From NCBI GenBank assembly GCA_002261195.1, contig MVBO01000110.1:1-49065 (forward strand): 49,065 bases of DNA. Direction: 5' to 3'. A program made the position numbers and the translations under genes. This document shows, piece after piece, positions 21,459 to 33,399 of this stretch. A model generated the notes under the pieces. The model was not told the origin of the DNA. It worked only from the letters and a program-made list of their open reading frames with translations, and ran no database searches. Origin of the DNA: Bifiguratus adelaidae. Taxonomy: Eukaryota > Mucoromycota > Endogonomycetes > Endogonales. Position 1 is the stretch's first letter, and each line of letters begins with the position of its first letter.

Positions 21459-23347
21459 GTCTAGTCCCAAACCTCGTCAACCGCCTTTTAAGTACTCTTG
21501 TCTTCCCGCAGCGGCTAAAATGTGCCAACGGGCAGTTTCCCCATTTGGACATTTCAGTGGAAGGCAAGATCCACCGTGTGGATAAATGCGTAATAGATGG
21601 GTATAGCAGGCGAGAAAGTAACCAATTTATGTCTCTTACGAAGAATAACATCACAATAGCTACATTGATCTCATTGTCAGACTTTGCAAACACAAAAGTA
21701 ATGTAACATGGACGATAGACCTCAAAATTTCAATTCATTTGCTGTAAAATTGGTACGCGGCGAGGCCTGCCTCAGCAATATGGGATGGCCGCCGGTAGAT
21801 AAAAGTAAACCAGTGACAGGATCACAAAGCTTGGATCGACAGCAAGCGGCGATGTGATGCCAATCAGATAATTGACGCCAAAATTCAAGCCGCCATTGGA
21901 TGCCTATGCTAGGCAATTTTTCGGTTGCACTTGTGTAGAACCCGAGAGATCGCTAGCGGTGAAGGTAAGCCCGGTGCTCGTGAGTTCGCCGGTATCCGCA
22001 GCCTTGATGAGATAGGTTTAGCCTTGAGGCGGTACAATCAGCACGACACAACGCAAAAAGGGCTTTGAGTACCTCACTTACCCTAATAAGTGGTGGGAGA
22101 CAACGCAATGTCAATATTTGTATCCATGATGGCCTATTGTCCATTGGGCGGTTTCATACAACTCTGCAACAGAAGGGATCAACTTTGCATCTTCCATTCA
22201 GTACTCTCTATTAATCAGGGGATAAACACGAACGGAGTGGCTGTAAATTTTAAGCTGTTGCCTGAAGGAGCGCTGCAGCTAAGCATGTAGAAAGAAAACG
22301 AGTCAATGCTACGTTTGCACTTGGTCATCCGCTTACGTTGTTGCTAAAGCAGTCTTGGCTAGAGCCGCCAATGAGAGGATTTGATGAAAGAAGGCATCCT
22401 TTTCACCTTAATGTGAAGAAGGCTTGAACATATTATATATGCGCTTAAAGTTGGGATCGAATGGTTGCTACATCCAAGATAGGCCAAGTGATGCAAGCCG
22501 CACTCCTTTGTCTGGCTCATATTTTGAGATGTGTCACGCATAGAACAATTACCCTGGATTGACTCTCATCAATGCCCCATATAGCCATTTTCTGGATCAT
22601 TGGATCGCAGGAGCTGTTTCGGGATGCCACTATCTACTTGCAATATGTCGGCTTTGGCATAATCACTTAGGATCGTTGTTACGGCTCGCTCAACGGTTTC
22701 GATGGTGCGTAGGATCAGTTCGCTATCGGAATTCAGATTAGCGGTGCTAATCGTCGTGCGGATCCCGCATAAATATTTCGGGTATTGGCCGTAGAGACGC
22801 TTGGTGTCATCAACCGAATTTTGGATTGTAGCGTACAATTGGACGCCAAAGGAGTCAACCCGATCCGTTCGCATGTGGCTCGGGAGTAAGATCTCTCTGA
22901 AAAGCCTGCCATACCCGTGTCATTACATTCGCCGAATGCGAGTCTTGTCCATGCCCAAGGAACCCCGGAACCCAATGGATCTCAACTTTGGAGAATGGCA
23001 GATATTTGCAGATATTTGCATGTTTCTCATTTTAATTCTCCGATTTGTGCCTGTGAGATGTCTGGAGGGTCCTCATGGGCAACTTGGGTCGTCATTGATT
23101 GCGCAGGTCAGCGCCTCTTTCATCACTGCGATTATAGGTTAATGGGTCTCGATTAATTGTTTGGAGAGAGTTTTCGATCATCGGTGGGATGGTTTGAATT
23201 CTGTGAAAAGGCCCTGAGCAAAGCCTTTCATAATCAAGAGCTTCAACTCAAAGCACGATGCTTCGAGCACACGTTGAGCATTGTAAACCCAAGGCTCCAT
23301 ACATGCGTGCATTCTAGAGATATAAAGATGTCGATCTATTTTCGAGT
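21459..23347. other. 1.9-kb stretch without a recognised gene
   Basis: Between the HMG-CoA lyase start and the golgin stop codon. The longest open piece is on the minus strand, 22874-22569, about 100 codons: FGVQLYATIQNSVDDTKRLY, then ISTANLNSDSELILRTIETV and ERAVTTILSDYAKAD, with a plausible amphipathic helical pattern but no known domain and no obvious start. Another minus-strand piece near 22020-21930 reads LIKAADTGELTSTGLTFTAS. Both may be exons of an unrecognised or decayed minus-strand gene. No terminal repeats or RNA genes were seen. Confidence 0.4.
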
Positions 23348-25533
23348 CTATTTGTCTTGCACATTTTGCAATCGTTTCGCTTCATCCGGGGTAAACTTCA
23401 TAATCGTGGCGATGACAGGGACAAGTTGGGGCTACAAGGACGTGAGTATTAAATGAAGGACGGCACGGGGACCAACTTACTCGCGTAGCCTTGTTTTCGA
23501 GGAATTTGAGAAGCACATGACGAAGGTACTCGAGATTAATTTCGTCTTCTCGAGTGTAAGGATGAAGGGTGGGTGTAGAGGGTGGTGACATAACTCGGTT
23601 TGGTCGTGGTGAGGGAGTGTGAGAAGGTGGAGTGTCGGAGTTGATGGAGGGTGATTGTGGACGGGAGTTGTCAAAGGATGGCTTTTCCACCTGGAGAGGC
23701 CGTGATATCTTTCTGACTTCATCCTTCAGCGTCTGAGCGGCAAACTTGTTAGTTTGTGCTTCTTGCAGCTTGTGAATAGCAAAGCGGACTCACCTTGTTT
23801 AGGGTTTTAAGATGCGATTCTCTCATTTTGGCTTCTTCCAAGGCCTGATCCTTGGTGGAAATGTCTTGATTGAGCTCTTCAACACGTTGCTGGACGATTT
23901 TCTGCACAATGTCAACATAACTATGCTTTTGGCGAGAAACAGATCAACTTACCAGCTCATGTTCAAGCTTCTTTACAGAGGCTTCCTTGGCTTCTGCGTC
24001 TTCCTTCAGATTATCCGCCTGGTGCTTCAAGGTGTCTATCTCGTCCTCTGAAGCCTGTATCCGACGTCGAGCTTCCGACAGGTCATCACGTACGCGTTGC
24101 CGTTCTGATGTAAGCTCTTCAATCTCCTTGCGAGAAGACTCCAATTTCTCCTGCAAGCCCTGCTTCACCTCGTCAAAACCATTTTGAGAGGACCTGATTT
24201 GGTCTAGCTCATCTTGAATAGCCTTCAAGCGCTGCTCATAGTCCTTCTCCATGGCCGAATAACGGTCTGCTCTTTGCGCCAATTCGCGATCCCTTTCGGC
24301 CGCTGCCTTTTGGTTGCGCTTTAGTTGGTCCTCGAGATCCACAATTCGCTCATTGGATTCGTTGAGTTCCCGAGTGTACTCCTTGATCTGGTGCTCGAAT
24401 GTCTCTACCCTTGATTGAGATGACTCATACTCGGCTTGCTTCGTTTGAAGTTCCTCGTATTGTAGTTCCTTTTCTTGCCGAATATCAGTCAGATTTGCCC
24501 GCAAGGTGGCTAATTCCGTGGTCATGGAGCTGATTTGTCCTTGCAATCTCTGTCGCTCGCCATCGAGAGCTGACTGATGGGTGGATTCGATTCCCAAGAG
24601 CTGTTCTCTTGCTTGTTGAAGCTCCTGAACAACCGTAGCGTGCTGCTGCTGCAAATTTGTCAAGTCTCCCGACATATCAGACTTCTCCTTCTCCAACTTG
24701 AGGATCTGCTTTTTGGTCTTGTTGAGCACATTGATGTACTTTTTCATCTTGTCCTCCTCCTCTTCGTGGGTTTTCCGTAGTGTCGCTAATTCCGCCTCCA
24801 TTTCTTTTGTATTCTTGGTCGCTTCTTGTGCCTCATTCAAGCGCGTCGTCAAGTTCCGTACGCTGGACTGAGCATCTGCCAATTTCTCCAATGCTTCCGT
24901 TTTGGACTTATTGAGCGCAATGTAATCGGTTTCCATTTGTCCATGGACCTCCTTAAGCTTTGCCAACTCATCCTTGGCCGCCTGTGCCGATTTGAGGTTC
25001 TCTTTAAGCTCTGCCTTCTCTCTGACAAGTTGCTCTACTTCGCTCCTGTGTTTGTCCGCGGCAGTTCGACCTTGCTCTGTTAGCGCCGTGATAGACGTTT
25101 GCAAGGCGTCTATCTTTGCGTTGAGTTCGCTGACTTGATTGCCCTTGTTCTCTAGGTCAGCTTTGAGAGCTTCTACATTCACGCCGTCGGTCGCAACACC
25201 ATTTGCAGGCAATGTTCCATTCGCTTGCGGCGCTTGCTTCCTGACGTTGTCCAAGTGGAGCTGTACATTCTGCAACTGTTGCGTCAATTCGGACACTTGC
25301 TGCTTGTAGTCAACCTTGTCTTCCTTCTCTGCGTCCTGCGCGCCTGCTTTTGCCTCCTCTATCGATTGTGCCAGCTGATTCTTTTCTTCCGTGAGTTTCT
25401 GTATCTTGGAAACAAGGCCTCGCATCACTTCTTTCTCCTTTCTTGAATCCGCTTCCCGACTCGCCTTGAGTTCTTTGATCTCATTCTGCAAGGCCGAAAC
25501 CTCTTCTGAAGTCGTTGCTTCATTCCCCTCCAT
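23348..25533 (-). CDS. GRIP-domain golgin (Imh1/golgin-97 type tether)
   Basis: Long coiled-coil tether of the trans-Golgi that captures endosome-derived vesicles; the GRIP domain is recruited by Arl1-GTP. Exons 25533-23953, 23901-23794, 23732-23481 and 23431-23348 give 674 residues. Residues 1 to about 560 are nearly continuous heptad-pattern, Glu/Lys/Gln-rich coiled coil. A Ser/Pro-rich linker (SPSINSDTPPSHTPSPRPN) precedes the C-terminal GRIP domain (EDEINLEYLRHVLLKFLENK, then QLVPVIATIMKFTPDEAKRL), which keeps the Arl1-contacting tyrosine in EYLRHVLLKFL. The last intron splits the GRIP domain. ATG27 ends 50 bp upstream on the same strand. Confidence 0.9.
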
Positions 25534-25583
25534 GACTGGCAGAGGTTATTTCTACAAGTGAGAATGTAGATATATTCGAAGGC

Positions 25584-26844
25584 TTAAACTGCTACATATC
25601 CACCTCTGCTTCTATTGGAGACAGAGTCCACTACGTGATTAAGAAGGTCGCGTAGGATACCTGGGAGGTCTTGCCAAAAGTCTAGGGAACATATGTTAGT
25701 GGTTGATGACTGTATTGAACAGCTAGCCTTTACCTCGGTGGGGTAATAGGTCCATGCCTCTGGCATTGTACATCTTGTAGTTATAGATGGCGCCCAGGAT
25801 AAAGTAGGAAGCGAGCAAGCAAACGAGGCTATACAGAATGTCAATCCATGGACGTCGGCAAGGTCACCGTGTAATCTTACATGATGAGGAGAATAGAGAA
25901 CCATCCGAGACCTCCGCCTCCGCCTCCGCCTCCAGAGCCATCATCGCCCGTTTTCCTGCCATGTAGACATTAGATATGATTGAGCGGCTACCCAGTCTGG
26001 TGACTACTTACGCACATACAAAAGGCGTCTTCCATTTGAGGTTGAGCATACCGCCATCATAAGATACAAATTCCGGACCGACTGGATTCTAAGCATGGTG
26101 TAAGTTGCCTATAAGCAAGGCTCAACACAACAAGTTACCTCTCGATCTCCAGACTCGTCGCATTGCATAGTGATGTTGGTCAACTGGTCTTTGGTGCCAT
26201 CATTGCCACCGTTCAGTACAAGCCGGAATTGTGCATCGTCTACGAGGGTATTTGTGGTTACTTACACGTCGATAAATACATTCATATACTTACTCTTGGT
26301 AGCATCGTCCGTGGAAGGATCCACAGCAAAGGAAGCTTTGAGTGCGCTGCATTGATGATAAGCACGCGTTGCCTAGGAAACACCAAGTTTGCTGCTCTTA
26401 CCCATTGTTATCCGTGGAGATGGGTATAACTCGAGTCACTCGTTCGTCATCTTTTTTGACGTTGATGATACGATAGCACACATACTGTTATTGAGTGTCG
26501 TTAGATAAGCCAACCTTGGCACAAAAGTTTACTTACCGTGTTATCGGGACATCTATCCTCGTCAGCAACCTCCAGCTTCTGTATAGGAGAGCATATATTG
26601 ATCCTATACTCGCGCTTCTCTTTGGTAGGAGGCGTGTCTTGCTCCTGATTGATCACAAAGTCCCTGCATGGCATCCATGAGCCAAGGTTCGCTGGTTTAC
26701 GCGCATTTGACCTCATGCCACTCACCTGTTTAGAGGAGACAAGTCAAACTCATATCTATCGTCGAGTTTGTATCCGGCTTGGCAGTACTCGACCGCATAC
26801 ACTGGTAGCAAAAGCACCAGTAAGCCAATGAGTCGCATGAGCAT
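25584..26844 (-). CDS. ATG27: Atg27-type type I membrane protein (MRH domain)
   Basis: Atg27 cycles between Golgi, endosomes and vacuole and supports Atg9 traffic during autophagy. Nine exons (26844-26726, 26663-26537, 26484-26402, 26346-26294, 26239-26139, 26088-26012, 25955-25881, 25828-25734, 25681-25584) join in frame to 275 residues. Landmarks: signal peptide MRLIGLLVLLLPVYA; lumenal mannose-6-phosphate-receptor-like domain with paired cysteines (VEYCQAGYKLDDRYEFDLSP, INICSP, RCPDNT, MQCDES); an eight-Gly stretch from a GGAGGC repeat; one membrane helix (FSILLIIILVCLLASYFILG); a cytosolic tail with MDLLPHRDFWQDLPGI; and a terminal RGGYVAV sorting signal. It is divergent from MED14, with start codons only 37 bp apart. 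Confidence 0.88.
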
Positions 26845-26880
26845 CGTTCCAAATAAAGGTTCGCGTCTCTTGCTTCTGTC

Positions 26881-29800
26881 ATGGACGTCGAGAAACGTCC
26901 TGTGAAGCAGAATGGACAAGTTGTCAATATGGAGCTACCAGAGGAGCGTGCGAGCATGTTTGAGCTCAAGGACATTGTTCGCAAAGTGGTGAACCATTGC
27001 TACAGCGATCTGGCTGTGCTCATGGAGACGTAAGACGGCATGTCGTGTTTATCCGTCGACTAAGCGTACGTTGTAGGCTCCCTGGTATGTCAGAGGTGGA
27101 ACGCAAGAAGCGCATACTGCAATACGTTATGGCAAAGAAGAGCTTATTGAGTAAGCTGCTTGTTCTTGTCAAATGGGCCGCAGACTCGCGATCGGTGCAG
27201 ATAAGTCAGGTAAGGAACCGCTCAAGCGCTCACTTGGCGTGTCGATGGGATGGATCATCTCATTTGCGATTGCGTAGAATATCATGGCGTACCTGGCGAA
27301 CCAAAACCATAGCTTTGTCCAGACTGTGGACAATCTATTCAACATACAGATGCAGCTGCCGCAAGCCAGGTGAGAGCGATGTCGATTGCGTGGGTAGAGA
27401 TGCGGTCTGATACGATATATTGTTAGAGTTCGAAACTACGATCTGCTTTCGGCCATAGACATCCTCACCACAGGGGCTTACCAGCGGTTTCCAGGATGTA
27501 TAAAGGTAATGTTTGATCGATATAGGAGACGCAGATCAAATATTCAACTACTTCCAATAGAGCTTGCTTCCTCCGAAACCGCTCACTGATGAGGAGACTC
27601 TGAATGTCCTCGAACGACTCGAAGATGTCATTCGTATACGACTTTTAACGGAGGAAAGTCTTCCACCCGCAATGTCAAATTACAGTATTCGTACGTAGTA
27701 CGCTTGGTCTTTGGCGGTCGTGCTGATGTTTCTATAGGAGATGGACGAGCGTACTTTACGATACCTTTTGAATTTGAGGTTGCCGTGACTCTGGTCGGCC
27801 CGGCGAATGAAAGCCGATGGCATATTGTCTCGTTGGATTTTCTAGTAGAAAGCAATCTTTCCGAAGGTAAGACATCTTAAGCACATTAGGTGCGTATCAA
27901 GCACATACTAACTGGTCGTTCTTTAGGCAAAAAGAATGAAGCCCATATCAATAAGCTCATAGCTGCAGCACATGGACAGATGCAATCCAGGTCACCAGAA
28001 GACGCCCCCGATTTGGCGCTCGCAAGGATGTACGACTTTCTGCACGTATACGCCCTCACAATCTGTTTAGAGGGGCTTTACGCCGAGTCTTTAGCTATAT
28101 CACGAACACTTTTCTCCAACCAGATTCAAGTACAAATGTCGTCAGATCGGACGGTTTTGCGAGTTGGCTTTTGGAACGGTGCTTCAAAGATCGGCGCATG
28201 GGCCAGTCCCGTGTTCCCGAAACCCATCCGAGAAGGTTCAACGCCCTCAAAAGAGATCAGCGAGAATGCCTTGGAAATTAGGCTGATAGAGCGCGAAGAC
28301 CCCCCGATAGCGAGCATACAACTCGATACAGCTGGTGAGACCATGAATCGCGCAAAGGGCTACCCCAAAGATTGGTTGCGCATCGCATGGGAGAGCGGAT
28401 ATGTTGACCTTCTTCCGGAGGATAATGTTTATGATGCGTCGCAGGTAAGACAAGGAAGCAGGGCGTATGTCATGTTCGCTCTGACAAACCATCTATAGCT
28501 CGCTACCATACAAAATTTTCGGCAGCTCGGCATCGAGGGCATGTTGCTCACGGTCATCCGGGCAAAAGCGCACGGAATACTGGAGAAGCTGAAACACACA
28601 TGGATAGAAGAGGCACCAAGCGCTGGGTATAAGCCGTATGCAGACGACGTAGAATTCATAGAAACAGGCAAGTGTGCTCTGATTATGATGACGCATGCTC
28701 ACTCGTCTTGCAGGAGATAATACATCATCAGCCCCCATGACGTTGAAAATCAGAGTCCGACGTCAACTCTATCTGGAGATTCAAATGGACTTGATATCAG
28801 GCGGCATCAATATAGCCCGTTCTGGACGTGAAGAGGGTATTAATTCCGATAGCATCATACAGAATGTTCGGAACCGCGTCAATGAAGATCCAGCTCACTT
28901 CGTGGATCATATTTCATGGTACAATCACGAAATTGTACTAGAAGAGATCATGGCGCCGGCGAATCAACTTGGTATGAGCGCTTATCGACAAGTCGCAATT
29001 AAGACGGAAGACATCACATCACTCGTCGAAGCATCCGACCTCAACCTTACCTCTCAACATTCCGCAAGTCATATAACTCACAAATACCCGCATCGCTTAT
29101 TCCTACAATTCACGCAATTCCCGGATTTTCATATACTAATAGTCATCGCCAACATGTCGATGCGCATGTGGCTAATCTCGTCTGACCGAACCGATCAGTC
29201 ATCCGCCATACAAACCCTTACCTCCTCGCAACCGATTGCTTACAAAAACATCATTGACATTGGCGGTGAAGGCGAAGTTGGCAATCTCAATTCTCGCAAA
29301 CGAAAACGCATCAACCCGCAAGACCATGATGATGCTGATCTAGGAAGGTAAGTTGGGATCTAGACTATACTACGCAGTGAATTCATGGAGAATCAGTTTC
29401 ATGTTTACGGTGCAAGACCTGGCAAAAATCGAATCGTTTGGCCGGTATGTGTTATACACGTTTATTCTACAGGCTTTTGACCTTTCCATAGTGCCTGGAT
29501 TGCGCAACGAAAACTAGAAAAGCAGCTCAAGGACCAAGGAGTATTGTACCACGTTGGAGGCCCACCGAAATCCCTGCAAAACAACAGTGCTGTTCGCAAT
29601 TATCATGGAAAGATACCCGTCATCTGGGTACAGCAGCAAGATCTTTTCCGGGCAAAGGAGAATGCACCAAAATTGAAGCACTACGTCATCTTAAAGATCG
29701 AAGGTTGGTGGAGCTGTGGCAAGAGCGACTGCTTTGTCACAGCTGAACTGCCATACAATGCTGGGAAATCGTTCCAGTTGGAGCTGTCGCCAGCGTTCGG

Positions 29801-30791
29801 TAAGTGGAATCGCAACTTATCAACACAATGACACGCCACTGATGACACCCTTCTAGACCACATTCGTATCGACAAGGAGAGAAATGTTATATCTTTTACC
29901 TATCAAGATCTGCAGCGCTGCTTAATGCAGCTGATGGAGGATATAGAGAAAGTTGCGATGATGACTTTTGTGGCAATGCAAGCGCAATCGATTGCCAAAG
30001 CTCAGCAATATCCTCATTTTGAAATTGCTAAATTTGACATGAACACTCTGGATTTGAACTACGGTCGGCAATTCGTGTTGAAGCTCCGCTGGCATTTTGA
30101 AGCTTCGAAACAACGCACATCTCATTTTGTAGTTGCTCTGGACTGCCGATCCCAGCTGGACAACCCGGGCAACCAGGATAGCGTCACCCTCAACCCTCAT
30201 CGACATCTCCTCCCTTTCATTCAAGACACATTAAACCAAACAAAAAGCCTTGGGGCAGTGCTCTCGGTAGGATGTCGGCCTATATGATATTTGCATTTGC
30301 TAATCTGCCTCTAGTTCTTACATCATTCCCTGGACTTATTCCAAAGGCTTGACCAATTGATAATCAAACATGCTGAGGCTGGTACACCCGGCAAGATGGT
30401 TATACTCCCAAGATCCGTCAAGACATTCCGGTTGCTCTTTGCAAACAAGTAAGTTGGGCATTGCTCACGCTCACATGGTTCTCATTTTTCCTGCTTCAGA
30501 TACGGTTTGGATGTCCGCTTTTGCGAGAACAATCAACTTTTGATAAGCGATTGTCAAGATGCAAATTCAGACACGGAGCGCGTCCGGCTATTGTCGTTTC
30601 CCTCCTTCGCTACGCTGCTGGCAACGCTTGATGATTGGATACCCAAAGTCATTGCAGATTCAAGCGACGCAAAATTCAACAACCCAACAGCCTCGTACGC
30701 GAGCACAAAACAAGGCTTTTTATGCTCACGAGACTTGGCACCCATCATTTTGGAAAAGCTAGATGATGCGGTTACGGCACACGCCGAGTAG
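26881..30791 (+). CDS. MED14: Mediator complex subunit 14 (Rgr1)
   Basis: Scaffold subunit linking head, middle and tail of Mediator, the RNA polymerase II coactivator. Fourteen exons (26881-27029, 27077-27209, 27278-27369, 27427-27505, 27561-27690, 27738-27866, 27927-28444, 28499-28667, 28714-29347, 29397-29444, 29492-29799, 29857-30266, 30315-30448, 30500-30791) join in frame to 1074 residues. The N-terminal MED14 domain is clear: ELKDIVRKVVNHCYSDLAVL, MSEVERKKRILQYVMAKKSL, LLVLVKWAADS, and LFNIQMQLPQARVRNYDLLS, followed by AIDILTTGAYQRFPGCI. The remainder is divergent, as usual for Med14. Intron 8 (28668-28713) needs a GC donor (GCAAGT). A nuclear-signal-like NSRKRKRINP lies in the middle. 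Confidence 0.93.
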
Positions 30792-30939
30792 GGCCCAAAA
30801 AAGTAGCGACCTGTAACATATACAATTGGCATGGAAATGGACAGTCTGAGCCAAACGTTTAATTGCTATGGAAGCGAATCAAGTCCAGTCGACGGATCCA
30901 CTATCTAGAAAAATTACATGCATCTCCCGCGCAATGCTC

Positions 30940-31410
30940 CTAAAAACCCATCTCCTCTTTTGTCAGTACACCGAGTTCCCCCTTCACGGAAGCCAGTTCG
31001 TCCAAGTATTGCTTGTATTGACTCTCGTTCTCGACCTTATCTTTGATACCTTCAAAGATTCTAACAGCCGTAGGGTAATCATTGACGCGTCTAGCGGCCT
31101 TGAGGGCTGACTCGATCACCGAGGGAGAGGGGACGAGATCATAAGCGAAGCAGTTATTCAAACCCCGTTGAAGTTCAAACAAATCATCAACGCCATCAAA
31201 GAATTTTACATAGCGTTCCGTAAAAGCATCGTAGGATTCTTCAGAGTGAGCGTCCGAATAGAAACGCTTGCTGACGCCTGGATGCATGTAAGTCGAGGTC
31301 CATCTGGTGACGCTATTGTACTACTTACCAGCGAATACTGATGGCATAGCGGTAACTCTGGTGCGAGTTGCTGTACGTGCAACAGCGCCTGTGAAAACTT
31401 GACGCAACAT
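30940..31410 (-). CDS. COX6: Cytochrome c oxidase subunit VI (mammalian COX5A)
   Basis: Nuclear-encoded matrix-side subunit of complex IV. Exons 31410-31329 and 31277-30940 give 139 residues. A presequence (MLRQVFTGAVARTATRTRV) leads to the mature domain: SEESYDAFTERYVKFFDGVD, LQRGLNNCFAYDLVPSPSVI, ALKAARRVNDYPTAVRIFEG and the end YLDELASVKGELGVLTKEEM, all in family order and at the family's usual length. The ATG at 31410 is the first in frame. MED14 converges from the left with 148 bp between stop codons. Confidence 0.95.
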
Positions 31411-31568
31411 GGTGTGAAGAGTAGATCAGAGAGACCTTGTTGACCCAAAGGGAAGCATTTGTTACCCTTCACAAGTATATTTGATGACGTCAAAATCACG
31501 TGAATATAATATAATTTCATTCAAAGGTGTTCCATAATAGATTACATTTCATATACACATGACCTTGT

Positions 31569-33128
31569 TCAAAGCACATAGCCTTCCACGCGTGGCTTGT
31601 TTTCCTTGCTTTCTTCCTCCTCAACCGTCGTTGCCTTGATATTGGACTGATTCTGGACCAAGACTTCGACAACGCGTTCCAAGTTACCATTGTATCGCTT
31701 CAGCAGACTTTCGAACGAATCGGTCTCGGACTTGGATTGACTTTCCGTCTCGTAAAAGCCCATGGCGTTCAATTGCGACACCAGTCCATTAATGTCGAGA
31801 TCCTGTTCTTGCTGTGATGGTTCTGCAGATTTGGATGGTGCAGACGATCCAGGCCGAGCACAGGAGCGACGGCAAGATGGGCCGGCATTGGATTGGTTAT
31901 CCGGACGGCAATTCTTGGGAGCTCGCTCCGGGATGACGTAGCGCTCGACGCGATAGGCTTGAGGTACAAACGAAGGAGCCGAGACATAGGGACGACGGTA
32001 TGAGCACGGGCAGCCGGATCTAGCTTGCCAAGGAGAGCCGTATCGGGAGCAGCAGCCACGAGTAGGACGCGACCAAGGTGAAGGTTGACACCAAGTCGGC
32101 GAGCTACCATAGAATGGATAAATGTAAGGTGAAGAGAAGTGGGTCCAGTCATGAGTAGCAAACGGGTGATGAGGATAGCCGTGATAAGGAGACCATGATG
32201 ACCAGCAAGACCTTCTGGGTTGCCGATGAGGAGCCAACGCACTCAGCACGATGTATATGTCTTCTTCTTCATCGTCGTCATGCTCCTCTTCATTGTTGGT
32301 CTTGTCGGACTTGGCATTACACCTTTCGTCAGTGGCCTGTTGCTCAAACCAGCTGCGGACACCGTCCAGATCAACCAAGGTGCCTTGTAGAACCTTCTCC
32401 ATCAGCGTGTTTGCGGATTCAATGAGTTCGGGATGTTGATCAAAGACATGTTTGAATTGATCGATCAATTGCTCGAATTCCCGAGCCATGGCCAAGAATG
32501 GAGGCTCAGATTGAAAGGAGTTTGACTCGCCCTTTTCCTCGGGTTGAGGTGCAGTTTGCTCGCCATTAGTTGCTTCGGGAGATTTACCCTTCTCTTCAGG
32601 TGTATGCGGACGCTCTTGTTCCTCCTCGACAGGTTGCTGATTGGCCTCAACTTCCGAGGTTGTCTGTGGCAAACCTTCCGCCACCGACTCAATCACCTCC
32701 GACGAGTCGTAGACAAAGGGTCTTGTGTTGCCATCGTGCTCCTCCTCTTGCTCAATTGCCTCGTCGCCAACTTGAGATCCCTCGTGGCTCAAGGGAGTAG
32801 AAAGACGGTCAAAATCTTCGTCAGCAAGAGCATGTTCACCTTGATCTATGACAGCATAACCTTGATCATCGCCTTGCCCGTTGTTCACGTTCAAGTTAAA
32901 CTTCCGAAAACCGTCTTGTAATGCCTCACGTAGCTCGTCCAATGTATCCAAGGTCACCACATCACCATCAGCATCTTGATACTGCAGTCTGACCCGAGAA
33001 GAGGTATCCACATCGAATAGTGTTGAGATGTGTCCCACCAAGTCAGCGTAAGAGGAAACCGACGACTTTAGGACGAGTTTTCTCGTCTGTCCATCGAATT
33101 GCACCTTGAAAGTATTATTGTCAGACAT
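31569..33128 (-). CDS. PB1-UBA protein, p62/NBR1-like autophagy receptor candidate
   Basis: Intronless, 519 residues from the ATG at 33128. Residues about 5-80 form a PB1 domain: FKVQFDGQTRKLVLKSSVSS with the basic lysine, then the acidic OPCA motif LQYQDADGDVVTLDTLDELR. A long acidic linker contains PPFLAMAREFEQLIDQFKHV and ends DDDEEEDIYIVL, where YIVL after an acidic run fits an LC3/Atg8-interacting motif. A Trp/Tyr/Pro/Cys-rich segment follows (about residues 300-400). The C-terminus is a UBA domain (NGLVSQLNAMGFYETES, LLKRYNGNLERVVEVLVQNQ). PB1 plus UBA plus LIR is the p62/SQSTM1-NBR1 layout, but no ZZ zinc finger or FW domain is visible. Role in selective autophagy of ubiquitinated cargo is inference. 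Confidence 0.8.
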   Translation of the reverse strand: MSDNNTFKVQFDGQTRKLVLKSSVSSYADLVGHISTLFDVDTSSRVRLQYQDADGDVVTLDTLDELREALQDGFRKFNLNVNNGQGDDQGYAVIDQGEHALADEDFDRLSTPLSHEGSQVGDEAIEQEEEHDGNTRPFVYDSSEVIESVAEGLPQTTSEVEANQQPVEEEQERPHTPEEKGKSPEATNGEQTAPQPEEKGESNSFQSEPPFLAMAREFEQLIDQFKHVFDQHPELIESANTLMEKVLQGTLVDLDGVRSWFEQQATDERCNAKSDKTNNEEEHDDDEEEDIYIVLSALAPHRQPRRSCWSSWSPYHGYPHHPFATHDWTHFSSPYIYPFYGSSPTWCQPSPWSRPTRGCCSRYGSPWQARSGCPCSYRRPYVSAPSFVPQAYRVERYVIPERAPKNCRPDNQSNAGPSCRRSCARPGSSAPSKSAEPSQQEQDLDINGLVSQLNAMGFYETESQSKSETDSFESLLKRYNGNLERVVEVLVQNQSNIKATTVEEEESKENKPRVEGYVL

Positions 33129-33399
33129 GTTGAAGATAAAACACGATATTCACACTCGCTTGATTCATCACCTTTATATAATTGGGGACGCGTCATCACC
33201 TATTGACGCGTCCATTTTCTTTGCCACTCTACACTCCTCTAGCACCTTCGGTCTGCGCAAATTTGCTTGCGTGAGTTTTGAATTTCCTAATTTAGAAAAT
33301 GAATTAAAATAAAGCGAAATCTGGTGGAGTATGCTAGTGCCTAAAACAACCACCTAATTTCGTACTGCTCAGACCGAAAAAGCATATCATCTTGCGCAG

